Below, in pieces: positions 1-7,692 of a stretch of 57,885 bases of DNA. The number at the start of each line of letters is the position of its first letter. Positions within the stretch are counted from its first letter, which is position 1. This stretch comes from Acidimicrobiales bacterium (GTDB lineage: Bacteria > Actinomycetota > Acidimicrobiia > Acidimicrobiales > Palsa-688). A program made the position numbers and the translations under genes. The stretch is from the NCBI GenBank assembly GCA_035533095.1, contig DATLUM010000090.1, positions 1 through 57,885 on the forward strand, written 5' to 3'. Under the pieces are notes generated by a model. It did not search any database and had not been told where the DNA came from. It was given only the letters and a program-made list of their open reading frames with translations.

Positions 1-1023
1 CAGAGCGCTATAGGCGCCGCCGGCCCCGCAACAACGACCTTCGTCGTCCAACTCCACTATCTCCGCGTACCGGGCTAGCAGGGCGCGCACTGAGCCTTCG
101 ACCCTCTGGACGTGCCTCAGGTGGCAGGGATCCTGCACCGCGACACGCGGACGGGACCATCCGGGGCCGGCCGGAGGAAGCTCGTCAGCTCGGCGGGCAA
201 GCCACTCGTGTATGTCGAACACCCGATCCGAGAACCTCTGGGCTTCAGCGGTGCCGATCAACCGCCCGTAGTCCTTCATCGCCGCTCCGCACCCCGCGGA
301 GTCGACCAGTATCGGGGCTTCCCCGGGGAACGCGTGCATCACGCGGCGGGCGAGCCCCGATGCGCCGTCGTGAAGACCGGCGTGGGCGTGCAGAGCTCCG
401 CAACACGACGCCTCCGGCCCGGGAAGAGCCGTGCCGATGCCCGATGAACGCAGGACGTCGATCGCCGCCTGGTGGACCGGTCGCTGCCACGCGTCCATGA
501 TGCAGCCGGTGAACAGCCAGACGTCGGATCCCGTGGCCTCCATCGGTGCCTGGCGCAACGGGAGCCGTGGAAGTGACAGCCGGGATGTGAGACCCGGCGG
601 AACCAGGCGAAGACGCTGCAATACGGCGCCTGCGGTGGTCGCAGCGAGCAGGACACGGTGCCTTCCCAGCAGACCGTACGCTGCTCGCTGCCAGGCCGGA
701 AGCGAGCGGCGGGCGAGCACGGTGCGCGTTGCTTCCATCATCCGGCCGAACGGAACCGACGAGGGGCAAGCCGTCTCGCAGGCGCGGCACTGCACACACG
801 TCTGCATCATCTGATCGAAGGCGCCGTCGATCGGGGCGCCTGCCTCGACGGCGCGCATAGCCGCGATCCGCCCGCGTGGAGACAACCGCTCCTCTCCGCT
901 GACCCGATATGTCGGGCAGTGCGCCAGGCACAATCCGCACGCAACGCACGCAGCCAGGTCCTCGGGGTCTATCCGCAGGACACCGGTGACCGTGCTCCGT
1001 TCGCCGGTCGACGGCAAAGTCAT
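1..1023 (-). CDS. glcF: Glycolate oxidase iron-sulfur subunit GlcF (3' end cut by window edge)
   Basis: Electron-transfer subunit of the three-part glycolate/2-hydroxyacid oxidase, passing electrons from the FAD subunit towards the respiratory chain. The ATG start overlaps the glcE stop (ATGA). 341 codons are open to the window edge, so the C-terminus is missing. Two 4Fe-4S ferredoxin motifs are visible: C26-x2-C29-x2-C32-x3-C36 and C76-x2-C79-x2-C82-x3-C86. Two CCG-type cysteine motifs follow, CCGALHAHAG in the middle and CCGAGGAYSAL at the very edge, the second matching the usual CCGSAGTYN-like site of GlcF. It is the last gene of a glcD-glcE-glcF order on the minus strand. Identity as GlcF rather than another CCG-domain oxidoreductase rests on these motifs plus the neighbours. 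Confidence 0.92.
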   Translation of the reverse strand, partial: MTLPSTGERSTVTGVLRIDPEDLAACVACGLCLAHCPTYRVSGEERLSPRGRIAAMRAVEAGAPIDGAFDQMMQTCVQCRACETACPSSVPFGRMMEATRTVLARRSLPAWQRAAYGLLGRHRVLLAATTAGAVLQRLRLVPPGLTSRLSLPRLPLRQAPMEATGSDVWLFTGCIMDAWQRPVHQAAIDVLRSSGIGTALPGPEASCCGALHAHAGLHDGASGLARRVMHAFPGEAPILVDSAGCGAAMKDYGRLIGTAEAQRFSDRVFDIHEWLARRADELPPAGPGWSRPRVAVQDPCHLRHVQRVEGSVRALLARYAEIVELDDEGRCCGAGGAYSAL

Positions 1024-2006
1024 GCGACCACCCGGGCGTCGGGCAGGACGCACCTGCCGGGGTTGAGGCGACCCGCGGGATCGAAGTTCCGCTTGATCCG
1101 GCGATGAAGGTCGACCACACCCGAGGACGGCGCATCCGCCGGTGGCAGTACTGAGTCGGTCTCCGCGTCGCAATGCACGACGCCCACCCCTATCTCGCAC
1201 AACCAACCACCCGCATGACCGAGGGTGCCCGCGAGACTCTTCAAAGCCGCCGGCGAGAGCGACCTCCGGCCTCCGGCCGGCGGCTCCGGGGGACCGTCGA
1301 CCTGCACGAAACCGTCCCCGAGCGCCGTCCGTGCCTGTTCTGCGACGTCGACCTCGAAACCCGACAGGCCCACCCACGTGCGGCGACCGTCCCACAGCAC
1401 CGATAGGGGCCGGTACAGATCGGAGAAGACCCTGAACGGATCCTCCGGCTCTCCCAGGTACCAACGCTCGACCTCGGGTAGAGGAGTACACCTCAGCACG
1501 ACCTCGGCCAACAGGGCCAGAGTGCCGAGCGAGCCCGTGAGGAGCCGCGGGAGATCGTAACCCGTGACGTTCTTGACCAACGGCGCCCCGCTCCTTACCA
1601 GCTCACCCCGCGAGCTGACCGCCGTGACCTCCAGCACGGCATCTCGCACCGGTCCCAGCCCCAGCCGCCTGACCCCCGAACGACCGACCGCCACGACACC
1701 CCCCACCGTCGCCTCGCCCGGCCCTTCCAAAGCGGCCCGCTGGCCGCCCTCGGCAAGCGTGCCCTGCAGGACATCGAGCCGTGTCCCGGCTCTCACCCGG
1801 ACGATCATCTCGGCGGGCAGGTGCGCGACGACACCGGAGGGAGCGTTGATCTCCCGGGTTCCGGGTTCGGGTAGGCCGCCGACCGCCCAGCTGGTGCGCC
1901 CGCCCGCCACGCACACAGCGCCCTCGGTACCGACCTCGGCGGCAAACGACTCGAGTGAACCGGTCAAACCCAGACTCCCTCCGGGAACTCCGCCAGATCG
2001 CCGCAT
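1020..2006 (-). CDS. glcE: Glycolate oxidase FAD-binding subunit GlcE
   Basis: Shorter FAD-binding paralogue of GlcD in the glycolate oxidase complex. The N-terminal half carries a PCMH-type FAD domain (AGGRTSWAVGG, then GGVVAVGRSG and LVKNVTGYDLPRLLTGS), and the C-terminus ends in the family tail FDPAGRLNPGRCVLP. From the ATG it is 328 aa and overlaps the end of glcD by 43 bases. A TTG at 1967 that overlaps the glcD stop (TTGA) would give 315 aa and is equally plausible for a coupled gene. Its own stop overlaps the glcF start. Function follows from domain and operon order. Confidence 0.9.
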   Translation of the reverse strand: MRRSGGVPGGSLGLTGSLESFAAEVGTEGAVCVAGGRTSWAVGGLPEPGTREINAPSGVVAHLPAEMIVRVRAGTRLDVLQGTLAEGGQRAALEGPGEATVGGVVAVGRSGVRRLGLGPVRDAVLEVTAVSSRGELVRSGAPLVKNVTGYDLPRLLTGSLGTLALLAEVVLRCTPLPEVERWYLGEPEDPFRVFSDLYRPLSVLWDGRRTWVGLSGFEVDVAEQARTALGDGFVQVDGPPEPPAGGRRSLSPAALKSLAGTLGHAGGWLCEIGVGVVHCDAETDSVLPPADAPSSGVVDLHRRIKRNFDPAGRLNPGRCVLPDARVVA

Positions 2007-3394
2007 CGAGACCCGCCCTCGGGGAGGATCTTTTCGGGGTTGCAGAGACCGGAGGGGTCGAACGCCTCGCGCAGCCAGAGCTGCGCTTCGAGGTCCGCGG
2101 CGCCGAAGACCAGACCCATGTAGTCCCGCTTTTCCAAGCCGATGCCATGCTCGCCGGACAGGCTCCCGCCGGCCGCGACGCAGATCTCGATGATCCGCCG
2201 GCCGGCTTCGTGAACCCTTTCGAGCACCCCTGGCACCCGCTTGTCGAACACGATCAGCGGATGCAGGTTCCCATCCCCCGCGTGGAACACGTTGCCGAGG
2301 ACGAGATCGAGCTCCTCCGCGATGGCCGACACCGCGTCGAGCACCTCGACGAGACGCGTGCGCGGCACAACACAGTCGTGGAGGTAATAGTTCGGTGCGA
2401 TGCGCGCGACGGCGCCGAAGGCCGACTTCCTTGCCTTCCACCAAGCGGCTCGCTGCACCTCGCCTTCGGCCACCGCCACTGAGCGTGCACCGTTGGCCTC
2501 CAGCACCCCGCGCACTCGCCTCGCCTGTTCGGCCGCCCCCGCCGGAAAGCCGTCCACCTCGACGAGCAACACGGCCGCCGCGTCCAGCGGCAAGCCTGCA
2601 TGGACGTAGGCCTCGACGACCTCGACGATCGTCCGGTCCATCATCTCCAGTGCGGCGGGGACGATCCCGGCCGCAATGACGGCCGTAACGGCGCCCGCCG
2701 CGTCGTGCATCGTCGAGAAGTCCGCGAGCAACGTCGCGACGCTCGGCGGTAGCGGGGTCAGGCGCACGGCGATCCGCGACGCGATTCCCATCGTGCCCTC
2801 GCTGCCGACGAAGGCGCCGCGCAGGTCGAACCCGGGGGGCTCGGGGTCGATACCTCCGAGTAGCACGACGGACCCGTCGGGCAGCACTACCTCCATGGCG
2901 AGGAGGTGACCGTTGGTCACCCCGTAGAGCAGGCAGTGTGGCCCACCCGAATTGTTGGCCAGGTTCCCGCCGATGGTGCAGGATTGCTGGCTCGAGGGGT
3001 CGGGCGCGAAGTGAAGCCCGAGGTGGGCGACGGCGCGAGACAGATCGAGGTTCAGGACTCCGGGCTCCACCCATGCCAGGCGCTGCTCGGCGTCGACCTC
3101 GAGGATCCGGTTCATCCTGGTGGTGACGATCACGACCGGCGGCACGTCGCCCGCCGGTGTGGCGCCACCGGCAAGACCGGTGCCCGAGCCGCGCGGCAGG
3201 AAAGGACGGCCGTGTGCCGCGCACACTTTCACAGCCGCGGCCAGTTGATCCCCATCCGACGGGAAGCACACCACCGAAGCCCTTCCGGTGACCAACGAGG
3301 CGTCCCGCTCGTAGAGGGTCAGCTCGATGGGGTCGCAACGGACGGCCTCCTCCCCCAGCGCGCGCCGAAGGTCGGCAACCAGCTGATCCGTCAC
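1964..3394 (-). CDS. glcD: Glycolate oxidase catalytic FAD subunit GlcD
   Basis: FAD-linked oxidase of 476 aa, the usual length, that oxidises glycolate or a similar 2-hydroxyacid to the 2-oxoacid. An N-terminal FAD_binding_4 domain has the loop RGSGTGLAGGATP near residues 60-72 and the later NNSGGPHCLLYGVTNGH. The C-terminal oxidase domain has the signature HAGDGNLHPLIVFD and, near the end, GSLSGEHGIGLEKRDYM, followed by FDPSGLCNPEKILP. The GTG start lies 26 bases downstream of the secreted hydrolase gene on the same strand. A CAGACT box six bases before the GTG could be a weak leaderless -10, so the glc genes may have their own promoter. A second, unlinked GlcD-like oxidase lies at 28181. 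Confidence 0.93.
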   Translation of the reverse strand: MTDQLVADLRRALGEEAVRCDPIELTLYERDASLVTGRASVVCFPSDGDQLAAAVKVCAAHGRPFLPRGSGTGLAGGATPAGDVPPVVIVTTRMNRILEVDAEQRLAWVEPGVLNLDLSRAVAHLGLHFAPDPSSQQSCTIGGNLANNSGGPHCLLYGVTNGHLLAMEVVLPDGSVVLLGGIDPEPPGFDLRGAFVGSEGTMGIASRIAVRLTPLPPSVATLLADFSTMHDAAGAVTAVIAAGIVPAALEMMDRTIVEVVEAYVHAGLPLDAAAVLLVEVDGFPAGAAEQARRVRGVLEANGARSVAVAEGEVQRAAWWKARKSAFGAVARIAPNYYLHDCVVPRTRLVEVLDAVSAIAEELDLVLGNVFHAGDGNLHPLIVFDKRVPGVLERVHEAGRRIIEICVAAGGSLSGEHGIGLEKRDYMGLVFGAADLEAQLWLREAFDPSGLCNPEKILPEGGSRCGDLAEFPEGVWV

Positions 3395-3420
3395 GCAGCC
3401 AGTCTGGCCTACTCGGTGGT

Positions 3421-4935
3421 TCAGTCGCTGGCGCAGCGGGTCCCTGCTGGGGGGACGGTGAGGTTGATCAGGTAGGAGTCGGCCGCGGCGCGGATGCAGG
3501 AGCTGGAGCGGTACCCGGTGTGACCGTCGCCCACCCGGGTTAGAAGGACGCCGTTCTCCAGTTCCCCGGCGAGGGCCTGGGCCCATTGGTAGGGGGTGAT
3601 GGGGTCGCCGGTGCTGCCGACCACGACGATCGGTGCGGACCCGTTCGCGTGCAGAGGACCGACACGGCCCGTCGCCGGCACAGGCCACACCGAACAAGTG
3701 GCCTCGCTGTAGAGGTTCTGCAGCCCGAACACAGGAGCCATCGATTCCGCCTTGGGGGCTGCAGCCTGGATCGCCGAGATGCTCGGGGCCGCGGCGTCCA
3801 GGCAGTTCACGGCCGCGTTGGCCTCGAAGAGGTTGTCGTAGCTCCCGTCGCTCTGGCGGCCCGTGTACGCGTCGAACAGCTCGAGCATGTAGGTGCCGTC
3901 GCCGTGGCTCGCCGCGCCCAATGCGAGACCGAGATCCCCCCATGTGGTGGTGGAGTACAGGGTTACGGCGGTTCCGTAGGTCACTTCGGCCGGCCCGACG
4001 GTCCGTGCCGTCCCTTTCGCTGGCAACGGGGACGTCTTCACCTTCGCAAGAAGCGCTTCGAACGCTGCCCGCGGATCCCCCGCCGGGCTCCACCCGCAGC
4101 TCGGCCTCGCCCGGCACCAAGCGAAGAACTGCTGAAGCTGACCGTCCAGGCCGGCGGCCTGCTGGTCGAGCTCGTCGATCACCGGGAGCGCCGGATCCAG
4201 TGCTCCGTCGAGGACCATGGCCCGCACGTTCTTGGGGAAAAGATCGGCGTAGGTGGCTCCGAGGAGGGTGCCGTACGAGAACCCCATATAGGTGAGTTGC
4301 GGGTCGCCGAGATCGCGCCGCAACACGTCCATGTCCATCGCCGCATCGGCGGTGCTCACGTACGGCAGCTCCGCCCCGCTGCGGGATTCGCAGCCCGCGG
4401 CGAAGTTCCGGTCGGCGCTGAGCATGGCGTTGAAAGCGGATGGGGTCGTCGGCTCCGGATCGACGTGGTAGTAGCGCTCGAGTCCCGCGCTGTCGAGGCA
4501 GACGATCGGGGCGGTCCGCCCGACACCCGGCGGGTCGAACCCGACCACGTCGAAGCGCGCAAGGAGATCCGGGGGCATGCTCGAGATCAGCGTCGGTAGC
4601 GCGTCGACCCCCGAAGCGCCGGGCCCGCCGGGGTTCACGAGCAGAGACCCGATCTTCTGCCCGCTGGCCGGCCGCCTGTCGATTGCCATCCCGATGGTCC
4701 CATCGGACGGTTTCAGAGGGTTGCGCGGCACCTGGACCGTCGCGCACTCGTACTTCGCTGGGCCGGCGTTGCCGGTGCAGGGTTCCCACTGAACCGCTTG
4801 GACCGGCAACGACGTGGACGTAACCGCCGTCGTCGGACTCGCGCGGTTTGGCGAAGAGCTGCTCGAACAGCTCGCAACCACCCCCATCAGAACGGCACTC
4901 GCTGCCGTGACCAACCCTGCACGACCTGACCGCAC
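3421..4935 (-). CDS. Secreted lipoprotein alpha/beta-hydrolase, TAP (tripeptidyl aminopeptidase) type
   Basis: 504-aa exported serine hydrolase resembling the SlpD/SlpE and TAP proteases of actinomycetes, which release peptides from substrate N-termini; the true substrate is unknown. The N-terminus is a lipoprotein signal with a hydrophobic run ending in GVVASC (acylated Cys about residue 23) followed by a Ser/Pro/Thr linker. The oxyanion loop is NPGGPGASG, the nucleophile elbow is GFSYG (Ser about 220), and the C-terminal TAP-like domain carries GSTGDPITP (Asp) and GDGHTG (His). GTG is chosen because it directly precedes the signal peptide and has a TAACCT box eight bases upstream. It is divergent from the peptidase gene, which may act on related peptides. 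Confidence 0.88.
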   Translation of the reverse strand: MRSGRAGLVTAASAVLMGVVASCSSSSSPNRASPTTAVTSTSLPVQAVQWEPCTGNAGPAKYECATVQVPRNPLKPSDGTIGMAIDRRPASGQKIGSLLVNPGGPGASGVDALPTLISSMPPDLLARFDVVGFDPPGVGRTAPIVCLDSAGLERYYHVDPEPTTPSAFNAMLSADRNFAAGCESRSGAELPYVSTADAAMDMDVLRRDLGDPQLTYMGFSYGTLLGATYADLFPKNVRAMVLDGALDPALPVIDELDQQAAGLDGQLQQFFAWCRARPSCGWSPAGDPRAAFEALLAKVKTSPLPAKGTARTVGPAEVTYGTAVTLYSTTTWGDLGLALGAASHGDGTYMLELFDAYTGRQSDGSYDNLFEANAAVNCLDAAAPSISAIQAAAPKAESMAPVFGLQNLYSEATCSVWPVPATGRVGPLHANGSAPIVVVGSTGDPITPYQWAQALAGELENGVLLTRVGDGHTGYRSSSCIRAAADSYLINLTVPPAGTRCASD

Positions 4936-4943
4936 GGCCGCCG

Positions 4944-4949
4944 AGGTTA
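4944..4949 (-). promoter_or_regulatory. Likely -10 box (TAACCT) of the TAP hydrolase gene
   Basis: On the minus strand TAACCT lies eight bases before the GTG, with no Shine-Dalgarno between, which suggests a leaderless or near-leaderless mRNA. It faces away from the peptidase promoter about 35 bases off. Confidence 0.5.
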
Positions 4950-4983
4950 GAGCGTCGGCCAAAGAGCGCCAGTCGCCCTGGGC

Positions 4984-4989
4984 TACGGT
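4984..4989 (+). promoter_or_regulatory. -10 box (TACGGT) of a leaderless peptidase gene
   Basis: TACGGT ends six bases before the ATG at 4996. That is the distance expected between a -10 box and the transcription start, so the mRNA should begin at or beside the A of the ATG. Confidence 0.6.
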
Positions 4990-4995
4990 GCAGGG

Positions 4996-6372
4996 ATGGC
5001 CGAACTGGCGCTGGCGGGCTACCTGGACGCGCACCGGGACCGGATCGTCGACACCCTCTTCCAATGGCTGCGGATACCGTCCATCTCGGCGGACCCGGCG
5101 TGCTCGGCGGAGGTGCGTTCGTCCGCCGTGTTCTGCGCGGCCCGCCTCGCCGACGCCGGACTCGAGAACGTCGGGATCCTGGAGACCCCGGGGCATCCAG
5201 CGGTATACGCCGACTGGATGCACGCTGGTCCCGACGCACCGACGGTCCTGGTCTACGGCCATCACGACGTGCAGCCGGTGGACCCGCTCGACGAGTGGAC
5301 GTCCCCACCCTTCACCCCCACGATCGTCGACGGGCAGTGCCGGGCGCGCGGCGCGATCGACGACAAGGGCCAGGTCCTGTACGAGATCGAAGCGGCCAAA
5401 GGACTCCTGTCACGCGACGGCCGCTTGCCCGTGAACCTCAAGTTCCTCATCGAAGGAGAGGAAGAGGTCGGCAGCGTCCACTTCGAGTCGCTGCTGGTGT
5501 CGGAGCTGGACAGGCTCTCCTGCGACGTCGTCGTCGTCTCCGACACCGGGATGATTTCCCCCGACGTGCCGTCGTGCACGGTCGGGATGCGGGGATTGGT
5601 CGCCTTCGACGTCTCGTTGCGAACAGCCTCCATAGACCTTCACAGCGGGCTGTGGGGCGGGGCGGTACCCAACGCCGCCCACGTGGCCACCCGCCTCGTG
5701 GCCGCTCTGCACGACGCCGACGGTAAGGTCACACTGCCCGGGTTCTACGATCGCGTGCGGGACCTATCGCCCGTCGAGCACGCGTCGATGGACGCTCAAT
5801 CGTTCGACGAGGCGGAGTTCCGTGCCGCGGCGGGCGGTGTTCCCTACCTCGAGGGAGAAAAGGGGTACAGCTCGCTCGAGCGGGTCGGTGTGCGACCGAC
5901 CGCTGAGGTGGTGGGCATCCACAGCGGCTACGGGGGGCCTGGCATCAAGACGATCGTCCCGGCCACGGCCGGCTTCAAGGTCGCGTTCCGGCTGGTCCCG
6001 GACCAGCGCCCCGAAGAGGTCGAGCCGGCATTGCGGGCATGGTTGCAGCAGTGGGTGCCGGCCGGCATCGAGGTGGCGGTCACACCCGAAGGCGCCGTCG
6101 CTCCGGCGCTCACGCCCGTGGACCACCCGGCCGTCGGCGCGCTCTCGCGAGCGGTAAGAGCCGTCTGGGGCAAGGACCCGCTTTTCACCCGCGAGGGTGG
6201 CAGCGGTCCGGAAGAGGCGCTCGGGCGGGTCCTCGCCGCTCCGGTCCTCTTTCTGGGCGTCGGGCTTCCTGGTGATCGGATCCATGCCCCCAACGAGCGT
6301 ATGGTGATGGACCAGTTCTGGAAAGGTTTGCTCGCCGCCGGCGAGCTTCTACTCGAGCTCGGTGGCAGGTAG
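4996..6372 (+). CDS. M20-family metallopeptidase (dipeptidase-like)
   Basis: 458-aa cytoplasmic di-zinc peptidase of the M20/ArgE/DapE/carnosinase group, expected to cleave dipeptides or N-acyl amino acids. Metal and catalytic motifs are clear: VYGHHDVQP (His 89, Asp 91), RGAIDDKG (bridging Asp about 122), EGEEEVGS (catalytic Glu about 155-156), an acidic ligand in VVVSDTG, and a dimerisation lid beginning at HSGLWGG. A final His in the C-terminus (GDRIHAPNE) completes the site. No signal peptide is seen. The following gene starts on the base after its stop codon, so the two are cotranscribed. Confidence 0.9.
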   Translation: MAELALAGYLDAHRDRIVDTLFQWLRIPSISADPACSAEVRSSAVFCAARLADAGLENVGILETPGHPAVYADWMHAGPDAPTVLVYGHHDVQPVDPLDEWTSPPFTPTIVDGQCRARGAIDDKGQVLYEIEAAKGLLSRDGRLPVNLKFLIEGEEEVGSVHFESLLVSELDRLSCDVVVVSDTGMISPDVPSCTVGMRGLVAFDVSLRTASIDLHSGLWGGAVPNAAHVATRLVAALHDADGKVTLPGFYDRVRDLSPVEHASMDAQSFDEAEFRAAAGGVPYLEGEKGYSSLERVGVRPTAEVVGIHSGYGGPGIKTIVPATAGFKVAFRLVPDQRPEEVEPALRAWLQQWVPAGIEVAVTPEGAVAPALTPVDHPAVGALSRAVRAVWGKDPLFTREGGSGPEEALGRVLAAPVLFLGVGLPGDRIHAPNERMVMDQFWKGLLAAGELLLELGGR

Positions 6373-7143
6373 ATGACCGAAAGCAAGGCCGCCGCCAGGC
6401 GCGCTTACAAGAAAGTGCCCGAAGAGGCCCATGAATGGGTGAGCTTGGACGATCCCGAAGAAGAGCGCACATGGGTCTTCGACGTGACGTTCCTGCTCTC
6501 GGGATGGGAGTGCATATTCGGGCGTGGTTGCCAGGGGGTGCTCACCGGGCCAACGCCGGAGTTGGTGCAGGGGTGCTGCTCCTACGGGGCTCACTTCACC
6601 GACGATGACGACGTGGCTCGCGTCGAGGCCGCCGCGGCGACGCTCTCCGACGATGAATGGCAGTTCGCCAAAGCCGGTCGCAAACGAGGGGTCGCCAAGA
6701 CCCAGCGCGACGGAACCCGGATCAGCCGCCTCGTGGACGGCGCTTGCATCTTCTTGAACCGCCCTGGGTTCGCCGGCGGTCCGGGCTGCGCGCTCCACCG
6801 CGCGGCGATCTCTCGTGGCCAGGAGCCCCTCGAGCTCAAGCCTGATGTCTGCTGGCAGCTGCCGTTGCGCCGGGAGGACACCACGGCCGACGGCGGCAGG
6901 GTGACGTCGACGGTGAGCCAGTGGGAACGGCGTCACTGGGGCGACGGAGGGGCGGAGTTCCACTGGTGGTGCACCGAGGCCCCCGAAGCGTTTCGCGCCA
7001 AGCAACCCGTCTACAAGACGATGTCCGCCGAGCTGGAAGCGATGGTAGGCCCCGACGTCTACTCGCGCCTCACTGCGTATCTAGAAGCTCGCCAGTCCGC
7101 CGGCATTCCCCTGCCCCACCCGGTGGTGCGCACCAGGCGCTAG
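6373..7143 (+). CDS. Cysteine-rich protein of unknown function
   Basis: 256-aa soluble protein whose ATG immediately follows the stop of the M20 peptidase. It has about ten cysteines, spaced as CIFGRGC, a CC pair in QGCCSYGAHF, GACIF, GPGCAL, DVCWQL and WWCTE. That arrangement suggests a metal-binding fold loosely like the YkgJ/DUF3109 zinc- or iron-chelating group, but I do not recognise the family with certainty. It is rich in Trp and acidic residues and has no membrane segment. Coupling to a zinc peptidase is the only functional hint. The stop is followed by a short gap before the convergent small acidic gene. Confidence 0.8.
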   Translation: MTESKAAARRAYKKVPEEAHEWVSLDDPEEERTWVFDVTFLLSGWECIFGRGCQGVLTGPTPELVQGCCSYGAHFTDDDDVARVEAAAATLSDDEWQFAKAGRKRGVAKTQRDGTRISRLVDGACIFLNRPGFAGGPGCALHRAAISRGQEPLELKPDVCWQLPLRREDTTADGGRVTSTVSQWERRHWGDGGAEFHWWCTEAPEAFRAKQPVYKTMSAELEAMVGPDVYSRLTAYLEARQSAGIPLPHPVVRTRR

Positions 7144-7172
7144 TAACCCGCTATGGGCGGGCCCGGCGTCCG

Positions 7173-7355
7173 TCAGGCCCGGTGCGGTTCGGGGTCGGAG
7201 TACTCCTCTTCCTCCTCGTCCTCCATCGCCAGGCACCACGAGGCGTGGTCAGCGCCGGGAACGGCTCCGCACTCTGCGCAGGGCTCGACGAACTCTTCGG
7301 TCGAACGTTTGAGTGCCCGCGCCTCTTCGAAGCGCCGATGCCGTCCCTTTTTCAC
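7173..7355 (-). CDS. Small acidic CxxC protein, unknown
   Basis: 60-aa reading frame with a basic N-terminus (KKGRHRRFEE), a CAECG motif plus a later Cys (SWCLAMEDEEEEEY), and an acidic tail. The C-x2-C...C pattern may bind zinc. The GTG start has a GGGAG Shine-Dalgarno six bases upstream and a TACACT box at 7396-7401; longer in-frame versions would run over the divergent 75-aa gene. Convergent with the Cys-rich gene. Family not recognised. Confidence 0.55.
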   Translation of the reverse strand: MKKGRHRRFEEARALKRSTEEFVEPCAECGAVPGADHASWCLAMEDEEEEEYSDPEPHRA

Positions 7356-7395
7356 GTAGAGCTCCCGTGGATCGAGAATCGAGCGTGGGACAGAC

Positions 7396-7401
7396 AGTGT
7401 A
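7396..7401 (-). promoter_or_regulatory. Possible -10 box (TACACT) of the small acidic gene
   Basis: TACACT on the minus strand would give a leader of about 34 nt carrying GGGAG before the GTG at 7355. It is back-to-back with the promoter of the gene at 7465. Confidence 0.35.
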
Positions 7402-7451
7402 TCGCGCCCCGGAGCCGCTCGGGCCCCGGCTGCGCCTCCGGGCGCAGCCTC

Positions 7452-7457
7452 TAGAGT
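7452..7457 (+). promoter_or_regulatory. -10 box (TAGAGT) of a leaderless gene
   Basis: TAGAGT lies seven bases before the ATG at 7465 with no Shine-Dalgarno between, so the transcript probably starts at the ATG. Confidence 0.6.
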
Positions 7458-7464
7458 GCTCGGT

Positions 7465-7692
7465 ATGGCTGACGAACTGGACGCCGACGCCATGATCGAG
7501 CGCTTCAAGGCCAGGGCGAAGGCCGTACGCCAGAGGGGTATACCCCCGCTGGAAGGCCCTGAGCGCAAGCGCTTCATGGACCAGGCCCGTATCGACTTTC
7601 AGGACTACGCCATCATCGGTGACGCGACAGGGCGGATCGACGACGGGATCCTCACTCTGACCGTCGACCTCAGACCGCACGACGACGTTTGA
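7465..7692 (+). CDS. Hypothetical 75-aa protein
   Basis: Small, charged, soluble protein. The first half is helical and basic ([16 protein letters not shown], then [20 protein letters not shown]); the second half looks like two beta strands ending [13 protein letters not shown]. No Cys, no membrane segment. The leaderless -10 box fixes the start. Its TGA stop overlaps the TTG start of the GH13 gene, so the two are probably translationally coupled. Family not recognised. Confidence 0.7.
   Translation: MADELDADAMIERFKARAKAVRQRGIPPLEGPERKRFMDQARIDFQDYAIIGDATGRIDDGILTLTVDLRPHDDV

Noticed and set aside
1964-5308. 1114-aa open frame on the minus strand across glcD and the hydrolase
   Set aside because: Only the end, from GTG 3394, is protein-like (GlcD). 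The upstream part is a shadow of the hydrolase gene in another frame.
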